In this document: in pieces, positions 25,198-32,356 of the stretch
How positions within the stretch are numbered: the stretch's first letter is position 1
Layout of the letters: every line of letters starts with the position of its first letter
From: Chromatiales bacterium
Lineage (GTDB): Bacteria; Pseudomonadota; Gammaproteobacteria; Thiohalospirales; Thiohalospiraceae
Assembly (NCBI GenBank): GCA_026982395.1
Contig: JALSHD010000019.1
Location: 1 to 32,356 of the forward strand
Direction: 5' to 3'
DNA length: 32,356 bases
Notes under the pieces: generated by a model
The model's database searches: none
Told to the model about the DNA's origin: nothing
The model's input: the letters and a program-made list of their open reading frames with translations, nothing else
Made by a program: the position numbers and the translations under genes

Positions 25198-25824
25198 ATG
25201 CAATTTTCAATTATTCCTGTCACACCGCTGGCGCAGAACTGCACGCTGCTCTGCTGTGAGCAGACCCGCCGCGCTGCGGTGGTCGATCCCGGCGGTGAAA
25301 TCGATCGCATTATCAGCCTGGCGCAGAGTGAAGATGTGGAGATAGAGAAGATCCTGATTACCCACGGACACTTCGACCATATCGGCGGCGTGAATGAGCT
25401 GGCCGAGCGGCTATCCATACCGGTTGAAGGGCCTCACCGGGAGGACCAATTCCTGCTCGAGTCGCTGCCGCAGCAGTGCAAAATCTATGATTTTCCGCCA
25501 GCGAGATCATTCACTCCGAATCGATGGCTGGAGCAGGATGACCAGGTAATTTTTGGCAATCAACAGCTCGAAGTATTGCACTGTCCCGGCCATACTCCCG
25601 GGCATCTGGTCTATTTTCATCGTGGGGAAAAGCTGGCGCTGGTGGGGGATGTGCTGTTCAAGGGCTCAATCGGACGCACCGATTTTCCGCGCGGCAATCA
25701 CGAAACCCTGATTCGTTCCATACATGAAAAGCTGTGGCCATTAGGCGACGACGTACAGTTCATTCCCGGTCACGGCCCACTGTCCACCTTTGGTGAAGAG
25801 CGGAGAACAAACCCCTATGTGTAA
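25198..25824 (+). CDS. MBL-fold metallo-hydrolase, YcbL/glyoxalase-II-like
   Basis: This 208-aa protein has the metallo-beta-lactamase signature THGHFDHIGG (HxHxDH), a second metal ligand in HCPGHTPGHL, the bridging aspartate in LVGDVLFKGSIGRTDFPRG and the final histidine in FIPGHGPLSTFG. Length and order follow E. coli YcbL, a type II glyoxalase-like hydrolase that cleaves thioesters such as S-lactoylglutathione. The physiological substrate is not certain. It lies 54 bp after the PilZ gene and is convergent with flgL across a repeat element. Confidence 0.9.
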   Translation: MQFSIIPVTPLAQNCTLLCCEQTRRAAVVDPGGEIDRIISLAQSEDVEIEKILITHGHFDHIGGVNELAERLSIPVEGPHREDQFLLESLPQQCKIYDFPPARSFTPNRWLEQDDQVIFGNQQLEVLHCPGHTPGHLVYFHRGEKLALVGDVLFKGSIGRTDFPRGNHETLIRSIHEKLWPLGDDVQFIPGHGPLSTFGEERRTNPYV

Positions 25825-25862
25825 TGCACTCAACGAGTAGTGAGTAGTAAGTATTATGTCGT

Positions 25863-25984
25863 GTAACTGATCAGATTGTTTCTGAAACGGGCCAGATCAA
25901 GGCGAAAAATGTGAGTTTACAATGGGTAAATGAGCATTTTCCAACGCAGAGATGGCCCGTTTCAGGAACAAGCTGAGTAGTTAC
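25863..25984. repeat. 122-bp palindromic repeat, longest copy of family B
   Basis: The left arm begins GTAACTGATCAG and runs through TTTCTGAAACGGGCCA. The right arm, read in reverse, begins GTAACTACTCAG and runs through TTCCTGAAACGGGCCA. The arms match over about 32 bp with four mismatches. A 50-bp middle separates them. No flanking target duplication is evident. It fills the gap between two convergent genes and could also act as a transcription barrier. Related shorter copies are at 18501-18558 and 12574-12609. Confidence 0.7.
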
Positions 25985-25988
25985 ATGC

Positions 25989-27197
25989 TTATCTCATGAA
26001 CTCAAACAGGGAGAGCCCCTGCGCTTTCAGATAGACCTGCTGCGCAGCCTGCATTCCGACCATTTGCAGATTGAGTTTTCCAACCGCCTCTGCATAATCC
26101 AGATCCTCCAGGCTGGACATGACCTCCTGCAGATTGAGCACTGTGTCTTCGTTCATAAACACCTGCCCATCCACGCTGTTCAATCGGCTGCCGATACTGG
26201 CGGATACATTGAGAAAATGCTCCAGAACATTGTCCAGCTCACTGATCGAACGGGTGATATCCATCTCCGCCTTGGTCGCATCCGAAGCCAGACCTGAGGA
26301 CTGATTCAGGGCATCTGCCAGCCGCTTAACCGTGGTAAATACATCCTGGCTACTGGATGGTTTTACAGAAAAGGTATCGACACCGATCGCTGGTTCACCA
26401 CCAATTGTGACTGCCGCCCCATCAAAGATAATCTCTTGTCCAGGGGTATAAGCCTGCGGAAAACCAGCCACCGGGGTACCTAGGGTATCGTTGGTTACCA
26501 ATACCTGACCGGCAGCCGGAAACGAGATGGTGTAGTCATGACGGGTGTAAGCGGTAATATCATCAACCCGTCCCTCGTTAATCGTTGCCGTGCCGGTGTT
26601 CGCGGGGTTGTATTCTGTAGCAAAAATCTTGTTACCGTTCTTGATGCGCATGAACACATCGGAACCGGCATCCCCATTGGCAACAAAGAAATCAGGTCCA
26701 ATTTGCAAACGACGCTGACCATCGTCACCGTTATACACAACCGAACCACCCGCTTCCACGAACGGAGGAGTGGTGCCCCGGTTGCCACCGAAGATGTATT
26801 CACCGTTGGCATCCATCGTGTTGGCCATGCCGAGCAGTGACTCCAGGCGAGTGTACACCTCTTTCGCTATCGACTGGCGGCCAACATCAGACAACGCGCC
26901 ATTGGCGCCCGCCACTGCCAGTTCACGTACCCGCTGGATACTATCCACAACCCCTTTCAGTATGCCCTCTTCCGAGCCAAGACGGTTTTTTACCTGATTG
27001 GCGTTGGACTGGTACTGCTGGAGAATATCAATCGACTCCTTGAACGAATGGATACGGGTAGCCGCAACGGGATCATCAGCCGGTGACAAGATCCGCTTGC
27101 CGGTGGCCATCTGTTCCTGAGTTTTGCTTAACGCATTCTGGCGATCAAGGATGCCTGTAATTGCAGTTTGCTGAAGTTGACGGGTAGATACTCGCAT
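25989..27197 (-). CDS. flgL: Flagellar hook-associated protein 3 (HAP3)
   Basis: This 402-aa protein begins MRVSTRQLQQTAITGILDRQ, with the flagellin-like N-terminal coiled coil (ATGKRILSPADDPVAATRI) and the C-terminal counterpart (LNLQMVGMQAAQQVYLKAQ) typical of FlgL. It has FGGNRGTTPPF and a variable central domain. FlgL forms the second hook-filament junction ring. It is 3 bp downstream of flgK and ends the operon at the family B repeat. Its end LSLFEFMR is close to common FlgL tails. Confidence 0.95.
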   Translation of the reverse strand: MRVSTRQLQQTAITGILDRQNALSKTQEQMATGKRILSPADDPVAATRIHSFKESIDILQQYQSNANQVKNRLGSEEGILKGVVDSIQRVRELAVAGANGALSDVGRQSIAKEVYTRLESLLGMANTMDANGEYIFGGNRGTTPPFVEAGGSVVYNGDDGQRRLQIGPDFFVANGDAGSDVFMRIKNGNKIFATEYNPANTGTATINEGRVDDITAYTRHDYTISFPAAGQVLVTNDTLGTPVAGFPQAYTPGQEIIFDGAAVTIGGEPAIGVDTFSVKPSSSQDVFTTVKRLADALNQSSGLASDATKAEMDITRSISELDNVLEHFLNVSASIGSRLNSVDGQVFMNEDTVLNLQEVMSSLEDLDYAEAVGKLNLQMVGMQAAQQVYLKAQGLSLFEFMR

Positions 27198-27200
27198 AAC

Positions 27201-29165
27201 TTATCTCCTCACCGCCCCGAGCAATGAATCAAACATGCTTTGAGCCGTGCTGATAACCTGAGCCGAAGCCTGGTAGGCCTGCTGAAAGCGCATCATGTTG
27301 GCCGCCTCTTCATCTAGGTTGACGCCGGAAACAGCCTCCCGCGCATTCACTGCCTGACGCAACAGCGTCTGCTGCGCCTGATTGGCAATATCGGCCTGGT
27401 GGGTTTTGGTCCCCACATCAGTAATGATGCCGGCATAGGCATCCAGAAAACTGGCCGCTCCTTCCAGCATGCTGTTTTTGGTCTGCAACTCGGCGAGGGT
27501 AAGCATGTTGCTGTTATCACTTACCCCCTGAGCATTGTATTCGACGCTGAACCTGTCCCCCAGACCGGGTTCACCCTTGATGTGCAGCTCATATCCATAA
27601 CCCAGTGCGTTATCCGCCACCACATCCATACCGGTTGCCGGATCATAGACATTGGGCCCTGAGAGCAGCACCGGAGGACCCGGCAGCGTATTGTCGTAAA
27701 CGTTGTACTGATTCGGAGTCACTGCATCAAACTCGACCAGCAGTGGAGGCGTCAAGGTTCCGGGCGTTGTGGTAAATTCTGCCCCCGAGGTATCGGAAAG
27801 CTTGCTCAGTGCCGCCTGACCGCTACCGATATTGGCCAGGTCAGACTCCACCCGTACCGGACTGGCCGCCGCAATTTTTGCCGTATCGGTAATCAACACC
27901 TCCAGGGAGCGCGCCATTCCGCGGGTCGGACGGATAAGAAAGGAGTCCCCCGCCGCTGGAGGGCCAGCGCTGACATCGATGCTGAAACCATCGGCAGCGG
28001 TAAACGGCAACCCGGCAATCGGCCCCTCTCCCTGACCGTCAGACATCCGGGTCAAGGTGTAATTTGCCCCATCAAATGTCAATCTGTAATCGCTGTTGCT
28101 GAGCAGATTGGGATCAGTGATGGTCGCACTGATGCTCGCAGCGGAGCTGTTGTTGGTACTTGCCAGAACTTGCGGCGCACCCACCGCAAAAAAATCCCCC
28201 CCCAGGGAAGAGTTGAGGTCCATGCCAAGACGGTGCTGTTTGTTAAACGTATCACTCAGGGCAACGGCAATCCGGCCCAGTGAATTTTCACTTGGGGCAA
28301 TAATATCGTTTCGCTGATCAATCAGGCCGCCCAGCCTCCCTCCTGTCAGCAGCGAGGTGATATTTACCGTTGAGGTTCCATTGGCATAGCCAATATCCAT
28401 CTGACTGGAGTCATATGAATTGGGAATCACGCTCAGCTCCTGGCTCTCGGTATCCGTCACCAGACTCTGGCCGTTGCCGATATAGACATTAACGGTAAAA
28501 TTATCCTGCTCCACCGTCTGTACATTGACAAACCGGGAGAGCTGCAATACCAGCTGGTCACGCTTGTCCATCAGGTCATTGGGCATACGCCCGTTGTGAA
28601 TGCCGGGTGAACGGGAGATAGCCGTATTGAGCGAGGCGATCTCCCGCGCCAGGCTGTTAATCTCGGGAACAATATTGCTGACCTCGATATTGACACTGTC
28701 CCGCAGATCATTCATTCGCCGCGACATCACATCAAAACGGTTGGCCAGACTCTCCGCCGAGGTCAACATAACCTGCCGTGCCGGAATTGAAGCGGGATCA
28801 TTTGCCACACCCTGGCTTGCCGCAAAAAAATCCTGCAGCGCCGGAGTCAGCCCCGCCTGGGGATCGGCAAGCAGATTGTCCATCTGTGATGCATAGTTAT
28901 AAGAGACTTCCAGCTGATTACTCAGCGTGGTATTGGAAACCACCTGCCCATTGAGAAACGAATCATAGACACGGCTGATGTTGGTGACGTTGGAACCTGC
29001 CCCGAGATATCCCCCGGCAGAGTAAACCGGTACCCGGCTGCTGATATCGGTACGCTGGCGGGAGTATCCTTCGGTATTGGCGTTGCTGACATTATTACTG
29101 GTAACCGTCAGGGAGCGCTGCGCCGTCAACAGGCCGGATATACCTATATTTAATGGGTCACTCAT
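27201..29165 (-). CDS. flgK: Flagellar hook-associated protein 1 (HAP1)
   Basis: This 654-aa protein has the FlgK N terminus (LNIGISGLLTAQRSLTVTSN, NVSNANTEGYSRQR) shared with rod, hook and HAP proteins. A long variable central domain follows. The C-terminal helix is conserved (GVNLDEEAANMMRFQQAYQ, ASAQVISTAQSMFDSLLGAV). FlgK forms the junction next to the hook. Its length is above the E. coli protein (about 547 aa), the extra being in the central domain. It overlaps flgJ by 4 bp and precedes flgL by 3 bp. Confidence 0.96.
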   Translation of the reverse strand: MSDPLNIGISGLLTAQRSLTVTSNNVSNANTEGYSRQRTDISSRVPVYSAGGYLGAGSNVTNISRVYDSFLNGQVVSNTTLSNQLEVSYNYASQMDNLLADPQAGLTPALQDFFAASQGVANDPASIPARQVMLTSAESLANRFDVMSRRMNDLRDSVNIEVSNIVPEINSLAREIASLNTAISRSPGIHNGRMPNDLMDKRDQLVLQLSRFVNVQTVEQDNFTVNVYIGNGQSLVTDTESQELSVIPNSYDSSQMDIGYANGTSTVNITSLLTGGRLGGLIDQRNDIIAPSENSLGRIAVALSDTFNKQHRLGMDLNSSLGGDFFAVGAPQVLASTNNSSAASISATITDPNLLSNSDYRLTFDGANYTLTRMSDGQGEGPIAGLPFTAADGFSIDVSAGPPAAGDSFLIRPTRGMARSLEVLITDTAKIAAASPVRVESDLANIGSGQAALSKLSDTSGAEFTTTPGTLTPPLLVEFDAVTPNQYNVYDNTLPGPPVLLSGPNVYDPATGMDVVADNALGYGYELHIKGEPGLGDRFSVEYNAQGVSDNSNMLTLAELQTKNSMLEGAASFLDAYAGIITDVGTKTHQADIANQAQQTLLRQAVNAREAVSGVNLDEEAANMMRFQQAYQASAQVISTAQSMFDSLLGAVRR

Positions 29166-30124
29166 TTATCATCTCCCGCAAGCGCAACTTCATAAGACAA
29201 TATCGGATCGGAAGCAGAAAACTTTACTGCATCCACGGCACTCGCCATAACCCGGCCATCCAGAATTCGTTGAATCTTGGCTGCATAGTGAGGATCTGTT
29301 GCGTAACCGGCCTTGTGCAAAGCCGTTACAAAGGCTGCATCATTGTCCGTTTTTTGCAACGCCTCTCCATAGCGAGGATTGGTCCGCAAAAAATTGACGT
29401 AGTCTGAAAAGCTCTCGGCATAACTGTCGTAGACACGAAATGCCGCACGCTGTTTGACCATGGCACCGTTGATATACTCCAGCGTACTGACACCCGCCTT
29501 CTCTCCCTTCCAGCGGCGATCGGCCTTGATATTGAACAGGTTGTGACTGCTGATACCTGGCTCCATCTGGATGATTTTTTTCCCCCATCCCGTCTCCAGT
29601 GCGGCTTGGGCCAGCAGAACCTCCGGGCTGACCCCCAGGTCAGCTGCCGCCTTGCTGGCTCCAGGCCAAAGGTGTTTTACAAAATCGGTCGGCGAATCAA
29701 ACTTCAACGGCTGTCGAGACTGCCGGATCCCGGTTACCGGTTCATTGACCACAGGCGAGATCGCACGCAGTGAAAGCCGGTCCGGCACGGAATAGCTACC
29801 ATCGGAAACTGCCTCCTTTTTCTGCGGTAACTGCTTGCCCAACTGCTGTACCAGCATATCGGCAATCCCCATGCCCCCTTTGTGAGCCAGATCGACAGAG
29901 AGCTGTTTGTCATGCATGTCGCGATAAAAATCCATCTGCTGACTGCCAAACAGAGGGTCGCCAAAACTACTCTCCTGCACACTTTTCAACATCATCTGCA
30001 AAAAGAGAGCTTCAAACTGCTGCGCAACAATATTCAGCGCCTTGCCGGAGTCCTTCCGCGTCAGACTGCGCAATCTGGACAGTCCCTGCAGATCGGTGTA
30101 AACATCAGGTGGCGTTGAAATCAT
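29162..30124 (-). CDS. flgJ: Flagellar rod assembly protein / peptidoglycan hydrolase FlgJ
   Basis: This 320-aa protein has the N-terminal rod-binding domain (VAQQFEALFLQMMLKSVQES, MHDKQLSVDLAHKGGMGIAD) and a C-terminal glucosaminidase domain. The catalytic glutamate is E178 in LLAQAALETGWGKK, and SHNLFNIKADRRW and a YATDPHYAAKI segment follow. It caps the growing rod and locally cuts peptidoglycan. The start is set at ATG 30124 (MISTPPDVYTD). The frame stays open further upstream only because it reads through the MITE-like element. That element's end supplies the GAGGTG in front of this start. Confidence 0.95.
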   Translation of the reverse strand: MISTPPDVYTDLQGLSRLRSLTRKDSGKALNIVAQQFEALFLQMMLKSVQESSFGDPLFGSQQMDFYRDMHDKQLSVDLAHKGGMGIADMLVQQLGKQLPQKKEAVSDGSYSVPDRLSLRAISPVVNEPVTGIRQSRQPLKFDSPTDFVKHLWPGASKAAADLGVSPEVLLAQAALETGWGKKIIQMEPGISSHNLFNIKADRRWKGEKAGVSTLEYINGAMVKQRAAFRVYDSYAESFSDYVNFLRTNPRYGEALQKTDNDAAFVTALHKAGYATDPHYAAKIQRILDGRVMASAVDAVKFSASDPILSYEVALAGDDK

Positions 30125-30126
30125 TA

Positions 30127-30363
30127 GGGCACCTCTGAAAATAGTAATTTTTCTGCGAGAGCAAGGAAGCACCGCGCGCACGACTGCATGGACGCAGGAG
30201 GTACGAGTCCATGGATGGACGAGGTAGAACGAAGCAGGAAGCCAGAGTCGAGAGCAATGTATGGAGCAATTGCCGGGAACCGCAGTGTATAGGGGATACA
30301 TGAGGATTCGAGCACGGAGCTGACGCCGCTATCGCTGAAAAAGTGCATTTTTTTGAGGTGCCC
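30127..30363. mobile_element. 237-bp MITE-like element in the flgI/flgJ junction
   Basis: The ends read GGGCACCTCTGAAAAT (left) and, in reverse complement, GGGCACCTCAAAAAAATG (right), so 9 bp are perfectly inverted and the next bases are A-rich on both sides. ATTA flanks the element on both sides (30123-30126 and 30364-30367), a target duplication. No transposase or other gene fits inside, so it is non-autonomous. The ends resemble IS5-type termini, but the parent family is not certain. A shrunken relative is at 16079-16142. Confidence 0.75.
30130..30135 (-). promoter_or_regulatory. Shine-Dalgarno of flgJ formed by the element terminus
   Basis: Read leftward, the terminal repeat gives GAGGTG followed by CCCTA and the flgJ ATG. 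This is a strong anti-SD match with 5-nt spacing, and it lies wholly inside the inserted element. Confidence 0.65.
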
Positions 30364-30364
30364 A

Positions 30365-31474
30365 TTAGATGATCACCAGCTCGGCACGCAACGCCCCGGC
30401 ACTGCGCAAGCCTTCCAGAATCGCCACCAAATCACCCGGCGCAGCCCCGACGCGGTTTACCGCCTGCACCAGGGAATCCAGCGAAACTCCCGGGTCAAAC
30501 AGGAACATGCGTTTCCCTTCCCGGGTAATCTCCACTTCAGAAGCCGGCGTCACCGCCGTCCTGCCACCGGACAGGGCACCCGGCTGACTCACCTGCGGAT
30601 TTTCCCGAATGGTAACGATCAGATTGCCGTGCGAAATTGCCGCAGGTGTCAGACGAACATTCTTGCCGATAACCACCGTTCCGGTACGCGAATTGATAAT
30701 CACTTTTGCCGCCGCTTCATCCGGCACAACCTGAATGTTCTCCAGCATCGACAGATAGGAGACCCTTTGACCGACATCGAGCGGAGCACTCACAACTACC
30801 GAAGTGGCATCCTGCGCCGTAGCGGTACCCGCCCCCATGGTTTCATTTATCGCCTTGGCCAGGCGGTGTGCGGTAGTAAAGTCCGGGCGATTCAAATTGA
30901 AAATCAGGCTGTTGCCGCGGGCAAACGCCGTTGGCACCTCGCGCTCCACCGACGCACCGTTGGGAATCCTGCCTGCACTGGGGATATTGATCATGATCCG
31001 GGAACCATCCTGCCCATCAGCTCCCAGCCCGCCGACCACCATATTCCCTTGTGCAATGGCATAAATATTACCGTCTGCCCCCCGCAGTGGCGTCATCAAC
31101 AGTGTTCCACCCCGAAGACTTTTGGCATTCCCGATAGATGAGACGGTTACATCGATGGTCTGGCCTGGTTTGGCAAATGGAGGAAGATCCGCATGCACAC
31201 TTACCGCCGCAACATTCTTCAACTGCAGCGTCTGATTGGCCGGCAAAGTAATACCAAACTGGGACATCATGGATTTCAGGCTCTGCGCAGTAAAAGGCGC
31301 CTGACTGGTCTGGTCCCCCGTGCCGCTCAAGCCGACCACCAGCCCGTAACCGATCAGCTGATTACTGCGCACGCCAGCTACTGATGCAATATCCTTGACC
31401 CGCTCGGCGCTCACCGGCGCACTCAACAAAACCGCAGCACAAAAAAACACCCGCAAAAAGTTATGAGCCGTCAT
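30365..31474 (-). CDS. flgI: Flagellar P-ring protein FlgI
   Basis: This 369-aa protein has a signal peptide (cleavage likely after SAPVSA), the conserved start [33 protein letters not shown], then FGITLPANQ and the long P-ring body. It ends [20 protein letters not shown] plus LVII. FlgI assembles the periplasmic P ring around the rod. The GAAGGTAA sequence upstream supports the start. It is the first gene here of the leftward unit: flgH is not directly upstream, and a divergent gene begins instead. Its TAA stop lies in the ATTA duplication at the element's edge. Confidence 0.96.
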   Translation of the reverse strand: MTAHNFLRVFFCAAVLLSAPVSAERVKDIASVAGVRSNQLIGYGLVVGLSGTGDQTSQAPFTAQSLKSMMSQFGITLPANQTLQLKNVAAVSVHADLPPFAKPGQTIDVTVSSIGNAKSLRGGTLLMTPLRGADGNIYAIAQGNMVVGGLGADGQDGSRIMINIPSAGRIPNGASVEREVPTAFARGNSLIFNLNRPDFTTAHRLAKAINETMGAGTATAQDATSVVVSAPLDVGQRVSYLSMLENIQVVPDEAAAKVIINSRTGTVVIGKNVRLTPAAISHGNLIVTIRENPQVSQPGALSGGRTAVTPASEVEITREGKRMFLFDPGVSLDSLVQAVNRVGAAPGDLVAILEGLRSAGALRAELVII

Positions 31475-31507
31475 GATTTACCTTCACAAAGATTGTTGTA
31501 ACAGGAC

Positions 31508-31524
31508 TTGCAATGCTTATGCCA
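31508..31524 (-). promoter_or_regulatory. Sigma-54 promoter for flgIJKL
   Basis: Leftward the sequence reads TGGCATAAGCATTGCAA. It keeps the invariant GG and GC separated by exactly 10 bp and matches the TGGCAC-N5-TTGCA consensus at all but the final C of the -24 box. The predicted transcript start falls about 25 nt before the flgI ATG, leaving room for the SD. Flagellar genes in many gammaproteobacteria use RpoN. Confidence 0.7.
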
Positions 31525-31538
31525 CAGCACTGCCCATC

Positions 31539-31566
31539 ATAACAATCAGACAGTTAGCGTTATAAT
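31539..31566 (+). promoter_or_regulatory. Candidate sigma-70 promoter for the exported protein
   Basis: A perfect TATAAT lies at 31561-31566, with ATAACA (four of six matches to the -35 consensus) 16 bp upstream at 31539-31544. The -10 box lies between arms of an inverted repeat, TCAGACAG (31546-31553) and CTGTCTGA (31578-31585), which could be an operator or transcript hairpin. Confidence 0.4.
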
Positions 31567-31735
31567 TTGCATTTAATCTGTCTGAGAACCGGCAATTATC
31601 TGCCGCCTATCAAAATAGCGGTTGCAGTATCTCCCCGCCCAGAGCCCCATCAGGTGTTATATGGCTGACAGTTACTATGGGTTATCATCAGTAATAATCT
31701 TTACCTTGAAGCTGCTGAAAAGGAGACACGGAAAA

Positions 31736-32110
31736 ATGGTTCCGATAAAAAAAAGCACGATACTGCACTCATCATTTCTATTCCTGTTTATGGCAAGCTT
31801 CACTATCAACACATCAGCCAGACCGGAAAAAATCAAGCCGAACCTGCCCTACTACGCCGATGAGTTCACCATTAAAGATGGTATTTCTGAACTGGGTGAA
31901 GAGAAAAATTATGAAGAGGTATTCAAGAACTATGAGTACTTTGAAACAATCTACGATGAACAGAAACGCCCTTCAATATTCCGGGCCTACAAATGGGGAG
32001 AAATCATCCGGGCTGAACATTACTTCTACAACAGCAGTGGAAAACTGATTAAAAAGAAAATTACCCGAAAGGGAAAGTCAACAGAAACCATCCACTTCAG
32101 TTCAGAGTAG
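31736..32110 (+). CDS. Small exported protein of unknown function
   Basis: This 124-aa protein starts at an ATG with AAAGGAGA about 9 nt upstream; a further open upstream stretch is unlikely to be translated. Residues 1-28 form a signal peptide (MVPIKK, then a hydrophobic core, cleavage likely after TSA). The mature part is charged and aromatic, with FKNYEYFETIYDEQKR, GEIIRAEHYFYNSSGKL and KKKITRKGKS. This reads as short beta-strand repeats of the YDxxG/YNSSG type. I do not recognise the family. It is divergent from flgI and has its own candidate promoter, so a flagellar role is not implied. Confidence 0.7.
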   Translation: MVPIKKSTILHSSFLFLFMASFTINTSARPEKIKPNLPYYADEFTIKDGISELGEEKNYEEVFKNYEYFETIYDEQKRPSIFRAYKWGEIIRAEHYFYNSSGKLIKKKITRKGKSTETIHFSSE

Positions 32111-32127
32111 AAACGGCTGCAAAACTG

Positions 32128-32147
32128 GTGCTGCGCTACCGCAGCAC
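32128..32147 (+). terminator. Hairpin after the exported-protein gene
   Basis: GTGCTGCG and CGCAGCAC form a perfect 8-bp stem with a CTAC loop, 17 nt after the stop codon. No T-run follows, so Rho-independent termination is uncertain, but the position fits a transcript end. Confidence 0.45.
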
Positions 32148-32187
32148 TGCCGAACTTGCAGCTCACTCAGCCTCACCGCTCCTGAAT

Positions 32188-32343
32188 TCACTCTCCCTCG
32201 CTGACCATCATGGAGAGCGAAGCGAAGGTGGTTAGTCCCCGATAGGCAACGCCGTCTGCATATTCGCAGTTAGGAGCGTTAGCGAGTGACGGAGAAGATG
32301 CAGCAGCGGCTTTCTGTTGCCGTAGAGTCATTGAGGGAGTCAT
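32188..32343 (-). other. Repeat-like terminal region with a 51-codon open frame
   Basis: Beyond the hairpin the last 200 bp hold no recognised gene. A leftward frame encodes 51 aa (MTPSMTLRQQKAAAASSPSL at its start). The DNA contains scattered near-inverted pieces, for example CTCCCTCGCT against AGCGAAGGTGG and GTCTGCAT against ATGCAGCAGC. This suggests a structured intergenic repeat rather than a gene. Confidence 0.25.
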
Positions 32344-32356
32344 GGCGTAGTGTGGC

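Noticed and set aside
24693-25418. 241-codon open frame antisense to the PilZ and hydrolase genes
   Set aside because: Both sense genes carry unambiguous family motifs. The antisense product is serine/arginine-rich with no fold signature.
30125-30301. Extension of flgJ upstream to an ATG at 30301
   Set aside because: The extra 59 residues are encoded by the inserted element, and the conserved FlgJ N terminus starts at 30124 with an SD directly before it.

Overview
The window reads as chromosomal DNA of a motile Gram-negative gammaproteobacterium. This is inferred from the gene order nusB-ribH-ribBA-ribE-ribD, a YcbL-type hydrolase, a PilZ protein, a flgI-J-K-L block with a sigma-54 type promoter, and a Wza/Wzz/Wzy-style surface polysaccharide locus. 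A sulfur-oxidiser/Chromatiales-like host is possible but cannot be shown from this sequence.

Layout. Positions 1-268 hold the end of an ISL3-family insertion sequence with the start of its transposase. Positions 367-20761 are a polysaccharide locus organised around a divergent intergenic region at 7832-8144. Leftward genes encode the outer-membrane export lipoprotein, the chain-length/coiled-coil inner-membrane protein, a BY-kinase-like ATPase with a degenerate P-loop, an outer-membrane beta-barrel, a membrane J-domain protein, and, after a 310-bp gap with a long nested hairpin, an FkbM-type methyltransferase and a glycosyltransferase. Rightward genes encode an O-antigen ligase/polymerase-like protein, a membrane-anchored deacetylase-like protein, a flippase, a GT4 glycosyltransferase, a Gfo/Idh/MocA oxidoreductase and an SDR epimerase/dehydratase. 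A leftward pair (glycosyltransferase and NodB-type deacetylase) and a rightward lipoprotein with Calx-beta and predicted beta-helix regions close the locus. Together they could make sugar precursors, build and flip repeat units, polymerise, export and trim a polymer. No initiating sugar-phosphate transferase, exosortase or PEP-CTERM protein is present here.

Positions 20786-24659 are a leftward riboflavin operon (ribD, ribE, ribBA with a degenerate GTP cyclohydrolase II half, ribH) ending in nusB. A rightward PilZ protein and a YcbL-like metallo-hydrolase follow. Positions 25989-31474 are a leftward flagellar block (flgI, flgJ, flgK, flgL) that starts at a good sigma-54 promoter match. A 237-bp MITE-like element sits exactly in the flgI/flgJ stop-start junction. 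A small exported protein of unknown function is divergent from flgI, and the last 246 bp are repeat-like.

Mobile and repeat sequences explain most of the gaps. They are the ISL3 end, the MITE and a shrunken relative at 16079-16142, a second palindromic repeat family (12574, 18501, 25863), and a decayed ParE/RelE-like toxin gene at 12286-12549.
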